Position numbers and translations under genes: made by a program
The notes under the pieces: model-generated
What the model saw: only the letters and a program-made list of their open reading frames with translations
The model's database searches: none
What the model was told of the DNA's origin: nothing
Shown: in pieces, positions 8,622 to 17,282 of the stretch
Numbering within the stretch: position 1 is the stretch's first letter
Layout of the letters: the number at the start of each line of letters is the position of its first letter
NCBI GenBank assembly: GCA_017396695.1
Contig: JAFQLC010000003.1
Location: 1-64,000 of the forward strand
DNA: 64,000 bases
Direction of reading: 5' to 3'
From: a bacterium
GTDB lineage: Bacteria; Cyanobacteriota; Vampirovibrionia; Gastranaerophilales; Gastranaerophilaceae

Positions 8622-9349
8622 TAAAAAAAATACTGTTCAAGAAAAACTTATTTAATTTTTCAAAAGCACTCGCTTCAATTAATTTAAAACCCAATGAATT
8701 TAAAATTAAAGAAGGCGAAAAAGCACTTTGTCTTGCGCCTCATGCAGACGACGAAAGCATTGGAATGGGGGGCACACTTGCGCTTAACTCAAATAAATTT
8801 GATGTTATTTTACTAACGGACGGGAGAAAAGGGGTAAAGGGCGCCCCGATTGACGAAATCATCGAAACAAGAAAAAGCGAATTCGCCCAAGCAATGAAAA
8901 TTTGCAAAATTCAAAATTATTCATTTCTTGAATGCGAAGATAAAAAACTTCTTTGGGAAGAAGATAAATTCACCCAAATTGACATATCCAACTATGATTA
9001 CATTTTTATACCAAACATAATCGACCAACACCCTGACCACAAAGCAGTTGCAATAAATTTAAATAAAGCTTTAAAAACAAAAAAACACAAAAGTAATTTA
9101 AAAATTTGCTTTTATGAAGTTTGGTCAGCGCTCAGTTTTGTGAATGGTTTTGTTGATATTACAGATGTTATAGAAACAAAAAAAGAAATGATAGCAAGCT
9201 ACCCTTCGCAAACATCGCAAAAAAATTATGAATATCACGCACTAGGGCTAAATCAATATAGGGGAATGCTTAAAGATAAAGACTATGTCGAAGCATTCTG
9301 TATTTTAAACACTAAAGATTTCAATGAAATTTGTAAAATGTATTCTTAG
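8618..9349 (+). CDS. PIG-L/LmbE family N-deacetylase
   Basis: 243 residues. Zinc-dependent deacetylases of this family remove acetyl from N-acetyl sugars. The metal site APHADDESIGMGG is present near residue 40, LTDGRKG follows, and the second metal motif DQHPDHKAV is present near residue 145. Translation is coupled to the glycosyltransferase through the ATGA overlap. Together with its neighbours it probably tailors a hexosamine in an LPS-like or other cell-surface glycan. The substrate is inferred from context only. Confidence 0.88.
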   Translation: MIKKILFKKNLFNFSKALASINLKPNEFKIKEGEKALCLAPHADDESIGMGGTLALNSNKFDVILLTDGRKGVKGAPIDEIIETRKSEFAQAMKICKIQNYSFLECEDKKLLWEEDKFTQIDISNYDYIFIPNIIDQHPDHKAVAINLNKALKTKKHKSNLKICFYEVWSALSFVNGFVDITDVIETKKEMIASYPSQTSQKNYEYHALGLNQYRGMLKDKDYVEAFCILNTKDFNEICKMYS

Positions 9350-9352
9350 GAT

Positions 9353-10483
9353 ATGGGAAAAGATAACTTAAAAGATAAAATAAAAAGGTTTTTCCTGAAA
9401 TTAATTTTCTGCAACAAAAAAAGTTTTGTTGTTGAGAATAGGCGTTTTTATAACGCCAGACCAACAACGGTTAAAAACTCGATGATTGCAGAAAATAATG
9501 ATGATATTTTAAAACTAGAATTATATAGACACAGGCTTAAACATAATAGTCTTAAAGAAGAAGCAGAAATTTTAAGTTATTTAAAAAATTGTGGCGCAAT
9601 GTGTCAACCAATAATAAAATCAAGCGGTGTAAATGCACAAAACTTCTCTTATATGATTATGGAAAAAATAGAACAAAAGGAAGGAATTAGCCTGCCCGAT
9701 GTCTTGCTCGCAATTTTAGAACAGCACAAATTTGGAGTATTCCATAGAGACACAAAGACAGACAACGTGATATTTAATGGCTTAATTGCAAAAATTGTTG
9801 ATTACGACCAATCTCAAATACGAGAAGAAACAAAAAGCTTAAAACCAAAAGAAAGCATAACGTATTTTATTGAAAATCTTGCGCATTTTTGGAAAATAAA
9901 AAATAAACTTTTAAACATTGGACAAGGACTTGAAGAAGTCAAAAAAAGTTGCTTCGAATGTTTTAGTGGGGAATCATTTGATTTTTCAAAAACGAATTTA
10001 TACAAAAGTTTTGAAAAGCTACCATTCTGGGAAGTTGATGAACCAGAAATTATATCGGAAGGAAAATATAATCTAAAAAACTGGAAAAAAATACTTGATG
10101 AAATAAATTTCAAAGAAAATGAAAAAGTTATTGACATTAACCCAGATACTGGCGCACTAAGCAGATATTTAGCGAAAAGAAATTGCGACGCAATGGTATA
10201 TAGCGAATGCGAAAACGAACTTTATTCAACAAAAATTATTGGAAATATTGTTGGGTTAAATATAAATGTTATTAGCAATATAGAAAAAGAGTTTGATACT
10301 TTACTTTTCATAAACAATAAAGGCAAAAATTTGCCCGAAATTGCAAATTTAGCAAAAAGAATAATAATCAAAACCGAATGCAAAAAAGATTACTCAGAAG
10401 AAATTTCGATGAAATTCAAAAAAACAAACAATATCAAACTTAATGAATTTGAAGAGTTAGCTATTTATGAGAAATTTGAGTAA
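9353..10483 (+). CDS. fusion of a LPS-kinase-like domain and a methyltransferase-like domain
   Basis: 376 residues. The N-terminal ~190 residues resemble protein-kinase-fold sugar kinases: KLELYRHRLKHN (candidate ATP lysine region), then HRDTKTDN (His131, Asp133, Asn138: the HxDxxxxN catalytic loop) and DYD at about 150 in the place of DFG. The C-terminal ~150 residues look like a Rossmann methyltransferase (WKKILDEINFKENEKVIDINPDTGALSRYL, with motif-I-like IDINPDTGA), although the SAM loop is not canonical. It lies 3 bp after the PIG-L deacetylase. Likely role: phosphorylation, and perhaps methylation, of an envelope glycan such as LPS core. Fusion and roles are inferred from motifs. Confidence 0.7.
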   Translation: MGKDNLKDKIKRFFLKLIFCNKKSFVVENRRFYNARPTTVKNSMIAENNDDILKLELYRHRLKHNSLKEEAEILSYLKNCGAMCQPIIKSSGVNAQNFSYMIMEKIEQKEGISLPDVLLAILEQHKFGVFHRDTKTDNVIFNGLIAKIVDYDQSQIREETKSLKPKESITYFIENLAHFWKIKNKLLNIGQGLEEVKKSCFECFSGESFDFSKTNLYKSFEKLPFWEVDEPEIISEGKYNLKNWKKILDEINFKENEKVIDINPDTGALSRYLAKRNCDAMVYSECENELYSTKIIGNIVGLNINVISNIEKEFDTLLFINNKGKNLPEIANLAKRIIIKTECKKDYSEEISMKFKKTNNIKLNEFEELAIYEKFE

Positions 10484-10532
10484 ATATAGAACTTTTGTGC
10501 TATCATCAAGTTAACAAAACAAGGAATGAAAA

Positions 10533-11525
10533 ATGATTGAAATGCAAAATGTAACAAATTCAGCGGCCTCAAAAATGTCAGATATACAATCTGCAAAAAA
10601 TACAATCAATAAAGAAATCGAAAATTTAAGAATTTTAGAAGCTGAACTTGACGAAACACTTACAAAAGCATTGGATATTATGCAGAATGCAACTGGCAGA
10701 ATTATTTTCACCGGTATGGGCAAATCTGGAATAATCGCAAAAAAAATTGTTGCTTCACTTGCTTCAACTGGTTCGCCATCATTTTTTGTTCACCCAGCAG
10801 AAGCGAGCCACGGCGATCTTGGAATGCTAAGCGAAGACGATATTGTGATTGCAATATCAAATAGCGGAGAATCAAAAGAACTTGCAGACATTCTTAATTA
10901 TTGTAAAAGATTTGGCATTTCACTTATTGCAATAACAAAAAATCCAGACAGCACCCTTGGCAAACTTGCAGACATAACTCTCAAACTTCCAAACGGCGAA
11001 GAAGCTTGCCCACTAGGGTTAGCGCCGACATCATCTACAACCGCCACTCTTGTTTTAGGGGATATTTTAACAGTTGCACTTATGGAGAGAAAGCAATTTA
11101 CTAAAACAGATTTCAACCAAAGACACCCAGGGGGCAAACTCGGCTCCGTTCTTTTAAAAGTTTCTGATTTGATGCACGTAGGCAACGAGCTTCCTATTCT
11201 TCCAGAAACAGCTTCTATCCAAGAAGCATTAATTGAAATGACATCAAAAAGGCTTGGTTGCGTTGGTTTTATAAACAATAATTCAGAATTAGTGGGCATA
11301 TTGACTGACGGAGATTTAAGAAGAATATTAACGGCAAACACTTTTGATAAAAATGTACAAACTCTTATGACAAAAAATCCGAAAACAATTGCCCCAAGCG
11401 CACTTGCAACAGAAGCAACAAAAATTATGAACGAGAAAAAAATTACAAATTTATTTGTTGTTGAAGGCAAATTGCCAATTGGCGTTATTCATATTCACGA
11501 TTGCTTAAATAATAAAGTTGTGTAA
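10533..11525 (+). CDS. kdsD: arabinose-5-phosphate isomerase (Kdo synthesis), KdsD/KpsF type
   Basis: 330 residues: an N-terminal SIS domain with FTGMGKSGIIAKKIVASLASTG and the phosphosugar loop SNSGESKEL, the diagnostic PNGEEACPLGLAPTSSTT, then two CBS domains (VSDLMHVG..., LMTKNPKTI...). The enzyme converts ribulose 5-phosphate to arabinose 5-phosphate, the precursor of Kdo in LPS (or Kdo-containing capsule). This implies a Gram-negative outer membrane and fits the preceding glycan genes. AAGGA lies upstream of the ATG. Confidence 0.95.
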   Translation: MIEMQNVTNSAASKMSDIQSAKNTINKEIENLRILEAELDETLTKALDIMQNATGRIIFTGMGKSGIIAKKIVASLASTGSPSFFVHPAEASHGDLGMLSEDDIVIAISNSGESKELADILNYCKRFGISLIAITKNPDSTLGKLADITLKLPNGEEACPLGLAPTSSTTATLVLGDILTVALMERKQFTKTDFNQRHPGGKLGSVLLKVSDLMHVGNELPILPETASIQEALIEMTSKRLGCVGFINNNSELVGILTDGDLRRILTANTFDKNVQTLMTKNPKTIAPSALATEATKIMNEKKITNLFVVEGKLPIGVIHIHDCLNNKVV

Positions 11526-11606
11526 TTTTTTTCAATCTAAAAATTACGTCAATTTTTAAGATGAGTATGTTTTTATTAAAATATACAAATTTTGGGGTGT
11601 ATTTTG

Positions 11607-13748
11607 ATGAACATAATAACTTCACATGCGAAAATAAATAGCAATCAAATAAAAAAACCAGAAAACAAAAACAACACAAATATTGGTACAAAAGCAGAAA
11701 TAGAAAATCTTCAAAAAGACCCCAAAACAATTAGAGGAGCAATTCTTGCAACAGCACTATCTGCTCTTGTGCTTGGTGGATATGCAGGAAGCAGAGGTTT
11801 GTCCAAATGCAAAGGACAAATTGCTAAACTTCAAAGAAATATATCCGAACTTACAGAAAACAATGAAACACTAAAAGCAGCAAATGAAGCACTTGAAGCT
11901 GCAAACAGAACGTTCGAGGAAGCAAAAAATAAAATCAGCACATATATATCAGAAGAAATAAGCCCAAAAGAAACTACTGCAAAAATTCAAAGCGAAATAA
12001 AGGGGAAAATAACAGATGGCGAATTAACATACGACATAATGTCCCCTCCAATCAAAGAAGAAATTGCTAAAACAATTGAAAATGCAATAGAATTGCCTAA
12101 AATACAAAAATCAACAACAGTGGTGCCAGAACTTAAAATACCAGAAATTTCAGCCGAAGGGGGCTTTGAATTTGAAGTTCCTATCGGAAAAAAATTAAAC
12201 ATAGTCAAAGAAGAAGCGAGGGAAATAACAGAAAAAAGCAACTTACCAACATCGTTAAGCAAAGAATATAATAATGCATTACAAAATTGGGACAACGACA
12301 AGATAGCAAGAGATGTTTTACAGAATTTTTACGATGGGCATGGTCAAACACTAGACGGAGTGAAATTAAAATATACCCCACTGGAAAATGGAAGATATAG
12401 AGTTAGAATAAGCGGAAACAGTACATATACACATGATAAAGCATTATTATTCGGTTCAGAAAAATCAAATAATGCGCAGGCTGCAGGAAATTACGGAGAA
12501 GGCTTAAAAATCACTGTTTTGAAACTCTTGAAAGAAAAGGGTGCAAATATTGTTAATGTTGGCTCTCAAAATTGGGAAGTAAAATATAAAATGGATAACA
12601 CTTTGTTTGAAGGCAGAGATGTTATGGCATATGACATTAGAAAAGCTGACAAATTTTTTGACGGAAGTTATTTTGAATTTGAAACAGATGACAGAGGAAT
12701 ACTAGAATCTTTAAGAAAAACAATAAATCGTTTTTATCACTCAAGCAATCAAGATTTTCAAAATTTAGATTTTGACTCCGGAAAATTAGCAATAAAGATT
12801 TTGCCAGAAGGGCAAAAAGGCGGATTATACATTGCAGGACAAAGGTTTGAATTTGACAATAATTACGATGGTTTAGATGGCTTTAATTTAATAATAAAAG
12901 AAAAATTACCCGAAAATGTTGTTGACCCAAGCAGAGACAGGACAACACTAAACGCATCACACCTAGAAGCAATTGGAAGACATTTAGCAGGTGGGTATGG
13001 CGAAGAAGAAATTCTAACTAAAGAAGAAACAGGAAAACTACTTCAAGCTTGCGAAAAATATTGGACAGCCGTTGGAAAAGATGCAAAAAACCCACTTGCA
13101 AGAATGATAAGCAAATTTGTGAGCAGTACTGCTATTTGGAAAAAGGATTTAAAATTCAAGTTTCCAGAAAAATATGTTGCGATTTCAAATGCAACAGATG
13201 AATTAATTTTGGATTTAATCAGAAAAGGCTATATGGTGTGCGATAAAAGTTTTGAAGACATAGGTATGAAAAATATACATGATTTGATGTCTAACGGAAG
13301 AGCACATAACCCACTTACACCGACAAAAACACAAGAAAAGAAAATTAAAATAATTAAAGAAGCGCTAAACGCAGTGGCAGAATCTCTAAAAAAAGAATTT
13401 ACAAAAGATGAACTTAATGCAAAAATTTATATATTTGACGCCAAAAATGAAGCTCAAAAGAAATTAAACGAAGGAACGCTTGCGGAAGCAATAACAGAAT
13501 CAGGAAAATCAAAAGGGTTTTGGATTGATAAAGAATATTTAGATAAATGTTCGTTTGCAGAAGCAATATCGACCGCAATGCATGAACTATCCCACAAATC
13601 AGGCGGAGACGAAAGTTCAAGTTTTACATATAAACTCACAAACGTGCTTGAAGCTTTCTCAGACGGCGTAATCAAAGATAATGTTGCATTTTTAAAACTA
13701 CAAACACTAAATAAAATGTGGGATGAATTAGCGCATAAAGCTGCTTAA
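11607..13748 (+). CDS. membrane-anchored GHKL-like ATPase / HExxH metallopeptidase-like fusion
   Basis: 713 residues from the ATG; an in-frame TTG 15 nt upstream is less likely. Order: polar N-terminus; membrane helix (about 45-62); coiled coil (about 68-120); linker; a region with GHKL-type nucleotide-binding signs (NDKIARDVLQNFYDGHGQ near 229-246 as N-box, GNYGEGLK near 294-301 as the Gly-rich lid motif); a further alpha/beta region; and a C-terminal zincin-like segment with AMHELSHKSGG (His659, Glu660, His663), followed by a Glu-containing helix (LTNVLEAF) that could supply a third ligand. I know no named family with this combination. It is probably a membrane protein of a lineage-specific system. 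Both domain calls are motif-based. Confidence 0.65.
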   Translation: MNIITSHAKINSNQIKKPENKNNTNIGTKAEIENLQKDPKTIRGAILATALSALVLGGYAGSRGLSKCKGQIAKLQRNISELTENNETLKAANEALEAANRTFEEAKNKISTYISEEISPKETTAKIQSEIKGKITDGELTYDIMSPPIKEEIAKTIENAIELPKIQKSTTVVPELKIPEISAEGGFEFEVPIGKKLNIVKEEAREITEKSNLPTSLSKEYNNALQNWDNDKIARDVLQNFYDGHGQTLDGVKLKYTPLENGRYRVRISGNSTYTHDKALLFGSEKSNNAQAAGNYGEGLKITVLKLLKEKGANIVNVGSQNWEVKYKMDNTLFEGRDVMAYDIRKADKFFDGSYFEFETDDRGILESLRKTINRFYHSSNQDFQNLDFDSGKLAIKILPEGQKGGLYIAGQRFEFDNNYDGLDGFNLIIKEKLPENVVDPSRDRTTLNASHLEAIGRHLAGGYGEEEILTKEETGKLLQACEKYWTAVGKDAKNPLARMISKFVSSTAIWKKDLKFKFPEKYVAISNATDELILDLIRKGYMVCDKSFEDIGMKNIHDLMSNGRAHNPLTPTKTQEKKIKIIKEALNAVAESLKKEFTKDELNAKIYIFDAKNEAQKKLNEGTLAEAITESGKSKGFWIDKEYLDKCSFAEAISTAMHELSHKSGGDESSSFTYKLTNVLEAFSDGVIKDNVAFLKLQTLNKMWDELAHKAA

Positions 13749-14602
13749 CGGCATTTTTCTTCATAAATCGGACGGCCAAAAAACAGTCTAAACCCACCAA
13801 AGGGCTTAGAAAGAGTTTTTCTGACCCCTTTTGTAATAGCACAAGTATCGCTTGTGATTGCTTGCAAATTTTCTATTGTTGAATCAATTTCATCCATATT
13901 AGAGTTAATTGAATAAGTTGTTGAGTTTAAATTACTAGACACGCCAGAAATGCCGTCAAATGTTGAATTTAACTTTTCTTGATTAATTGAATTGTCGAAT
14001 TTTTTGGTAACATTTGAAAAATTATTCGTGGCATTTGAAACATTTGTTGTTGTTTTGTGGAGATTAGATTTATTCTCTTTTAAGATATCATTTAAGGTTA
14101 CAAAAAGGTCAGATAAACCACCAATAGCATAGTTTAAATTTTCTGCGCTTTGAGCTAAATCATCTTTAATTTTTTCAATTTCATCAATATTCTGATTGGC
14201 ACCAAAATCAGCAATATCAATTGTTGCTCTGCCTTCAATTGTTGCATTTTTAGGCAAAAATTTATCGGTTTTTGTATCTGGAAACACAAGTTCAATATAG
14301 TCTTGCTTAAAATAGTTATGAAGTTTATGCCTTTTAAGATACGCAACAGTCCCTTCTTGGAGTTTGAGGTCGTGCGGATAAATTACAAGAGTTAAAATTG
14401 TGTGGTTATAATCTTTCGAATGGGTTCTAGATAACACTTTCCCAACTTTTATGCCCTTAAAATAAACAGGAACAATGCAATGAAAAGGTCTTAAGTTAGC
14501 AAACTTTACCCTCACGTGTGAAGATAAAGCAATTTTAATAAGATAAAAAAGCATAGATAGCGAAAGCAATATAAAAATTAAAATCAGAAAGTATTTTTTC
14601 AT
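13745..14602 (-). CDS. MCE/MlaD-family lipid-transport protein
   Basis: 285 residues. There is an N-terminal membrane anchor (about 4-24), then an MCE domain (VKFANLRPFHCIVPVYFKGI, GKVLSRT, YLKRHKL...YIELVFP). A long region follows that is rich in Asn/Ser and predicted coiled coil (about 135-265, repeated NLNS/NSTTYSINSN-like stretches), as in MlaD or cyanobacterial/chloroplast TGD2-type proteins. Family role: binding and moving phospholipids between inner and outer membranes. The permease and ATPase partners (MlaE, MlaF) are not in the window. It is convergent with, and overlaps by 4 nt, the preceding gene. Confidence 0.85.
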   Translation of the reverse strand: MKKYFLILIFILLSLSMLFYLIKIALSSHVRVKFANLRPFHCIVPVYFKGIKVGKVLSRTHSKDYNHTILTLVIYPHDLKLQEGTVAYLKRHKLHNYFKQDYIELVFPDTKTDKFLPKNATIEGRATIDIADFGANQNIDEIEKIKDDLAQSAENLNYAIGGLSDLFVTLNDILKENKSNLHKTTTNVSNATNNFSNVTKKFDNSINQEKLNSTFDGISGVSSNLNSTTYSINSNMDEIDSTIENLQAITSDTCAITKGVRKTLSKPFGGFRLFFGRPIYEEKCR

Positions 14603-14641
14603 AATTAAAATACTAACTAAAATTTGAAAAATAAAATTGCC

Positions 14642-14663
14642 GCCTCTGACATAGACAAGAGGC
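14642..14663 (-). terminator. possible terminator after the 14.7-15.3 kb gene
   Basis: GCCTCT and AGAGGC form a 6-bp stem around a 10-nt loop. On the minus strand a T-rich stretch follows, starting 5 nt after the stem. Confidence 0.4.
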
Positions 14664-14674
14664 TAATCATTGCC

Positions 14675-15262
14675 TTACTCAATTACTTTAACAACAAAAT
14701 AAAAAGTGTCTCCCGCCTTAACTTGTATATTTTCACCCTTTTCAACATAGGAGAGAAAAGAATCTTTATAAACTTGTTTTGCACCTGATTTTAAGCGATT
14801 TCCTTCAGGATTAGTTACAAGCCCGTCAACAAAAGAAACACCATATGAAACACCAGTAAGGAATTGATCTCCAACAGTGCTTACAGTTTTTTTAATTGCA
14901 GTTTTAGGAGAAATTGATTTAATTGAGTCCAAATTCAAAACCGATTTTGAATATTTCGCCAGAAATTTTTGATTAAATTTATGCACACCGTATATGTCAA
15001 CATAGCTATCTAGTATAAAGTAAATTTGCGCATCACGTTTTCCTCGTTTGGCTTTTGTTGTTTTGTGAAGTGTGCAGTTTAAAATGTCGCCCTCCAAAAG
15101 CGAAATATGTTCTGTGTGAACAGGTTTTAGGAGCTTGACTTTAAATGTTTTGGCAGGTTTTATTGATGAGTAATCCTCAAGTGCCTCGACAAAAATATTA
15201 TCTGCGGCGCTTACAGGAAGTGCAAAAAACATAAAAAAGAATAAAATAATTTTGCGAATCAT
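14675..15262 (-). CDS. secreted/periplasmic protein of unknown function
   Basis: 195 residues. The start is placed at ATG 15262, with GAGG 5 nt upstream; the longer frame begins with a GTG inside that site. A clear signal peptide (MIRKIILFFFMFFALPVSA, cleavage after about residue 19) precedes a beta-rich domain. It contains a block like 'vfkvkLLKPV..EHISLLEGDILNCTLHKTTKAKRGKRDA', reminiscent of proteins that set outer-membrane or envelope properties, but I recognise no named family. It lies next to the MCE protein on the same strand, so an envelope role is plausible. Confidence 0.72.
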   Translation of the reverse strand: MIRKIILFFFMFFALPVSAADNIFVEALEDYSSIKPAKTFKVKLLKPVHTEHISLLEGDILNCTLHKTTKAKRGKRDAQIYFILDSYVDIYGVHKFNQKFLAKYSKSVLNLDSIKSISPKTAIKKTVSTVGDQFLTGVSYGVSFVDGLVTNPEGNRLKSGAKQVYKDSFLSYVEKGENIQVKAGDTFYFVVKVIE

Positions 15263-15314
15263 ACCCACCTCTATAAAAAAATAATAATATAGATTTAGGC
15301 GACTTGCAAATTAA

Positions 15315-15803
15315 TTAAGCATAAACTTTAACATTTGATTGGGAGTATGTTGTGCGAGGCGCATAAGCCGAGGCTATTTTATTGTAGTTTAGCTTGTTGT
15401 AACCAGAAAGGTTTAAATTAACTGATGTTATTTGAGGCACAAGCTCATCAGTTAATTGAGCATACTTATCAGCATAATAGCTAATTTCATCTTCAGATGA
15501 AACATCCTTACGATAAGATGAAACCTCATCAGATTCATCGCCCGTATCTAAACTAAGGTCTAAATATTCTCCGTCTTCCCCTTCTTGAAGCGCTTCAATT
15601 TCCTCATATAAATCCAAATCATCAAGCCCATATTCTTCAAGAGCCGCAGAATATTTTTGCCTTAAAGATTCTTTTTCAGTTTCAGATAAGCCATTATAGC
15701 TTAGTCTTTCAATTTTAGATGAAGATGCCAAACTAGAGCTGGCGCTAACTTGTGCCATCTCGTATGCAAGAGAATTAGATTGTTGAGAAATAGAGGAAAC
15801 CAT
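15315..15803 (-). CDS. acidic, low-complexity protein of unknown function
   Basis: 162 residues from the ATG at 15803, giving MVSSISQQSNSLAYEMAQ. The open frame extends 29 codons further upstream, but that part is AT-rich and unlike protein. It is Ser/Asp/Glu/Tyr-rich with long acidic stretches (EEIEALQEGEDGEYLDLSLD) and no cysteine, signal peptide or membrane helix. Just upstream (about 15809-15830) are AT-rich dyads around AAGATATATCTT that might be an operator. No family is recognised. It could be a structural or secreted protein specific to the lineage. Confidence 0.55.
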   Translation of the reverse strand: MVSSISQQSNSLAYEMAQVSASSSLASSSKIERLSYNGLSETEKESLRQKYSAALEEYGLDDLDLYEEIEALQEGEDGEYLDLSLDTGDESDEVSSYRKDVSSEDEISYYADKYAQLTDELVPQITSVNLNLSGYNKLNYNKIASAYAPRTTYSQSNVKVYA

Positions 15804-15873
15804 ACTCTTAAGATATATCTTCGATATCTTCAGTATAACATTCGTTTTAAGTTTTTCAAGTGTATAAAAAATA

Positions 15874-15894
15874 AGGGGTGAAATTTTCACCCCT
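15874..15894 (-). terminator. intrinsic terminator of rubrerythrin gene
   Basis: A 10-bp stem AGGGGTGAAA/TTTCACCCCT, followed on the minus strand by TATTTTTTAT. It lies 17 bp after the rubrerythrin stop. Confidence 0.75.
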
Positions 15895-15910
15895 CATAAT
15901 AAAAAAATTA

Positions 15911-16444
15911 TTAATAGTTAGTTTTTCTAACTTCAAAGAAACTTTGAGGATGAGCGCAAACTGGGCACACTTGAGGCGATTTAGCGCCAGTGTGTAAGTG
16001 TCCACAATTTCTGCATTCCCAAACAATTTCACCTTCTTTTTCAAAAACTTTACCATCTTTAATGTTTTGAAGAAGTTTTCTGTATCTTTCTTCGTGCGTT
16101 TTTTCAATTTTTGCAACCATTTCAAATTGAATAGCTAAAGTTTCAAAACCTTCTTCACGAGCTTCTTTGGCGAATTTTGCATACATATCTGTCCATTCAT
16201 AGTTTTCACCTTCAGCTGCAGCAAGAAGGTTTTCTTGAGTGTTTCCAAGTTCACCTAAGGCTTTAAACCAAAGTTTTGCGTGTTCTTTTTCATTATTAGC
16301 TGTTTCTTCAAAAAAAGCTTTAATTTGCTCATAGCCTTCTTTTTTAGCAACAGATGCAAAATATGTGTACTTGTTTCTTGCTTGAGACTCACCTGCAAAT
16401 GCTTCCCATAAATTCTTTTCTGTTTTAGATCCTTTTAATTCCAT
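15911..16444 (-). CDS. rbr: rubrerythrin
   Basis: 177 residues: an N-terminal ferritin-like diiron four-helix bundle with the metal ligand motifs [27 protein letters not shown] and [14 protein letters not shown], then a C-terminal rubredoxin-like iron domain with two CxxC pairs ([21 protein letters not shown]). Rubrerythrin reduces hydrogen peroxide in the cytoplasm of anaerobes and microaerophiles. It is a single-gene unit with its own promoter, an AGGAG ribosome site and a terminator. Typical family length. Confidence 0.97.
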   Translation of the reverse strand: MELKGSKTEKNLWEAFAGESQARNKYTYFASVAKKEGYEQIKAFFEETANNEKEHAKLWFKALGELGNTQENLLAAAEGENYEWTDMYAKFAKEAREEGFETLAIQFEMVAKIEKTHEERYRKLLQNIKDGKVFEKEGEIVWECRNCGHLHTGAKSPQVCPVCAHPQSFFEVRKTNY

Positions 16445-16479
16445 AACTACTCCTATATCCTATGCAACTATGCAAAAAT

Positions 16480-16508
16480 ATTATAGAAAAAATTTTAAAA
16501 TTTAGCAA
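16480..16508 (-). promoter_or_regulatory. promoter of rubrerythrin gene
   Basis: On the minus strand TTGCTA (16508-16503), 17 bp, TATAAT (16485-16480). AGGAG follows about 7 nt before the ATG. The -35 abuts the stop of the upstream btuF-like gene. Confidence 0.65.
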
Positions 16509-17282
16509 TTAAATTTGAGAAAAGAATTTAACAGCTTGCCAAACCCTTGGCGCAGGGCGATTTATAAGGTCTCTTTGCTCTTTAGTTAAATAAATAAATT
16601 CAGAATTTGGAAAAAGTTTTCTCATTTCATCTGTTTCACGACCAAAGCAGATAATAATAACATCAGGAGACGTTTTAATGACATATTCAAGAGAAATTGC
16701 AGGATAATAATGTGCAATATCGGAAGTTAAAGATTTATGACCAGATTGTCGGATAACATCAGTTATAAAACTTTCTTTGCCAATAGTAATTAATGGCACA
16801 GTTTGTACAACATAGAGGATATATTTTGGTTTATTAGTTTTGTATTTTGCAATTTTTGACTTAATTTGATTAACTAAAATTTTTGCTTCTTTATTTTTAT
16901 CTATTAAATTTGCGATTTTAAATATTGCAGAATATATGTCGTCAATTTTTGAAAATTCAAAATAAATTGGTTCTGTTTTTGTAAGCGAAAGCTCGCCAAG
17001 CATTGGTTTTGCAGACTGCATAGCAAACATATAATCAGGTTTGGTGCGCACAATATAGTCCATATTAACAAAATATGTATCACCAATTATTTGTTTATTT
17101 TTAACACCAACAGGATAATCGCAGGCAGATGATACACCTAGGAGTTTATCTTGAGCACCAAGAGAGTAAATAATTTCAGTTGCAACAGGAGTAAGGCTTA
17201 CATATGTTTTTGCAAACACAGGCGAGGCAAAAATAAGCACAAAAAAACTAATTAAAAATCTGAATATGGAAGTCTTTATCAC
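16509..17282 (-). CDS. btuF: ABC transporter substrate-binding protein, BtuF-like
   Basis: 257 residues with a signal peptide (MIKTSIFRFLISFFVLIFA..., cleaved near residue 24). It is followed by the cluster A-II/FecB fold of cobalamin and siderophore binding proteins: VSLTPVATEIIYSLGAQDKLLGVSS, DYIVRTKPDYMFAM, and SLEYVIKTSPDVIII near the end. The predicted role is to bind cobalamin in the periplasm and pass it to the BtuC-like permease. B12 rather than heme or siderophore is inferred from the cobalamin riboswitch heading this operon. It overlaps the ATPase gene by 35 nt. Confidence 0.88.
   Translation of the reverse strand: MIKTSIFRFLISFFVLIFASPVFAKTYVSLTPVATEIIYSLGAQDKLLGVSSACDYPVGVKNKQIIGDTYFVNMDYIVRTKPDYMFAMQSAKPMLGELSLTKTEPIYFEFSKIDDIYSAIFKIANLIDKNKEAKILVNQIKSKIAKYKTNKPKYILYVVQTVPLITIGKESFITDVIRQSGHKSLTSDIAHYYPAISLEYVIKTSPDVIIICFGRETDEMRKLFPNSEFIYLTKEQRDLINRPAPRVWQAVKFFSQI

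Noticed and set aside
10898-11470. 190-residue minus-strand frame
   Set aside because: Antisense shadow of the Kdo-pathway isomerase gene, with no ribosome site and no family resemblance.
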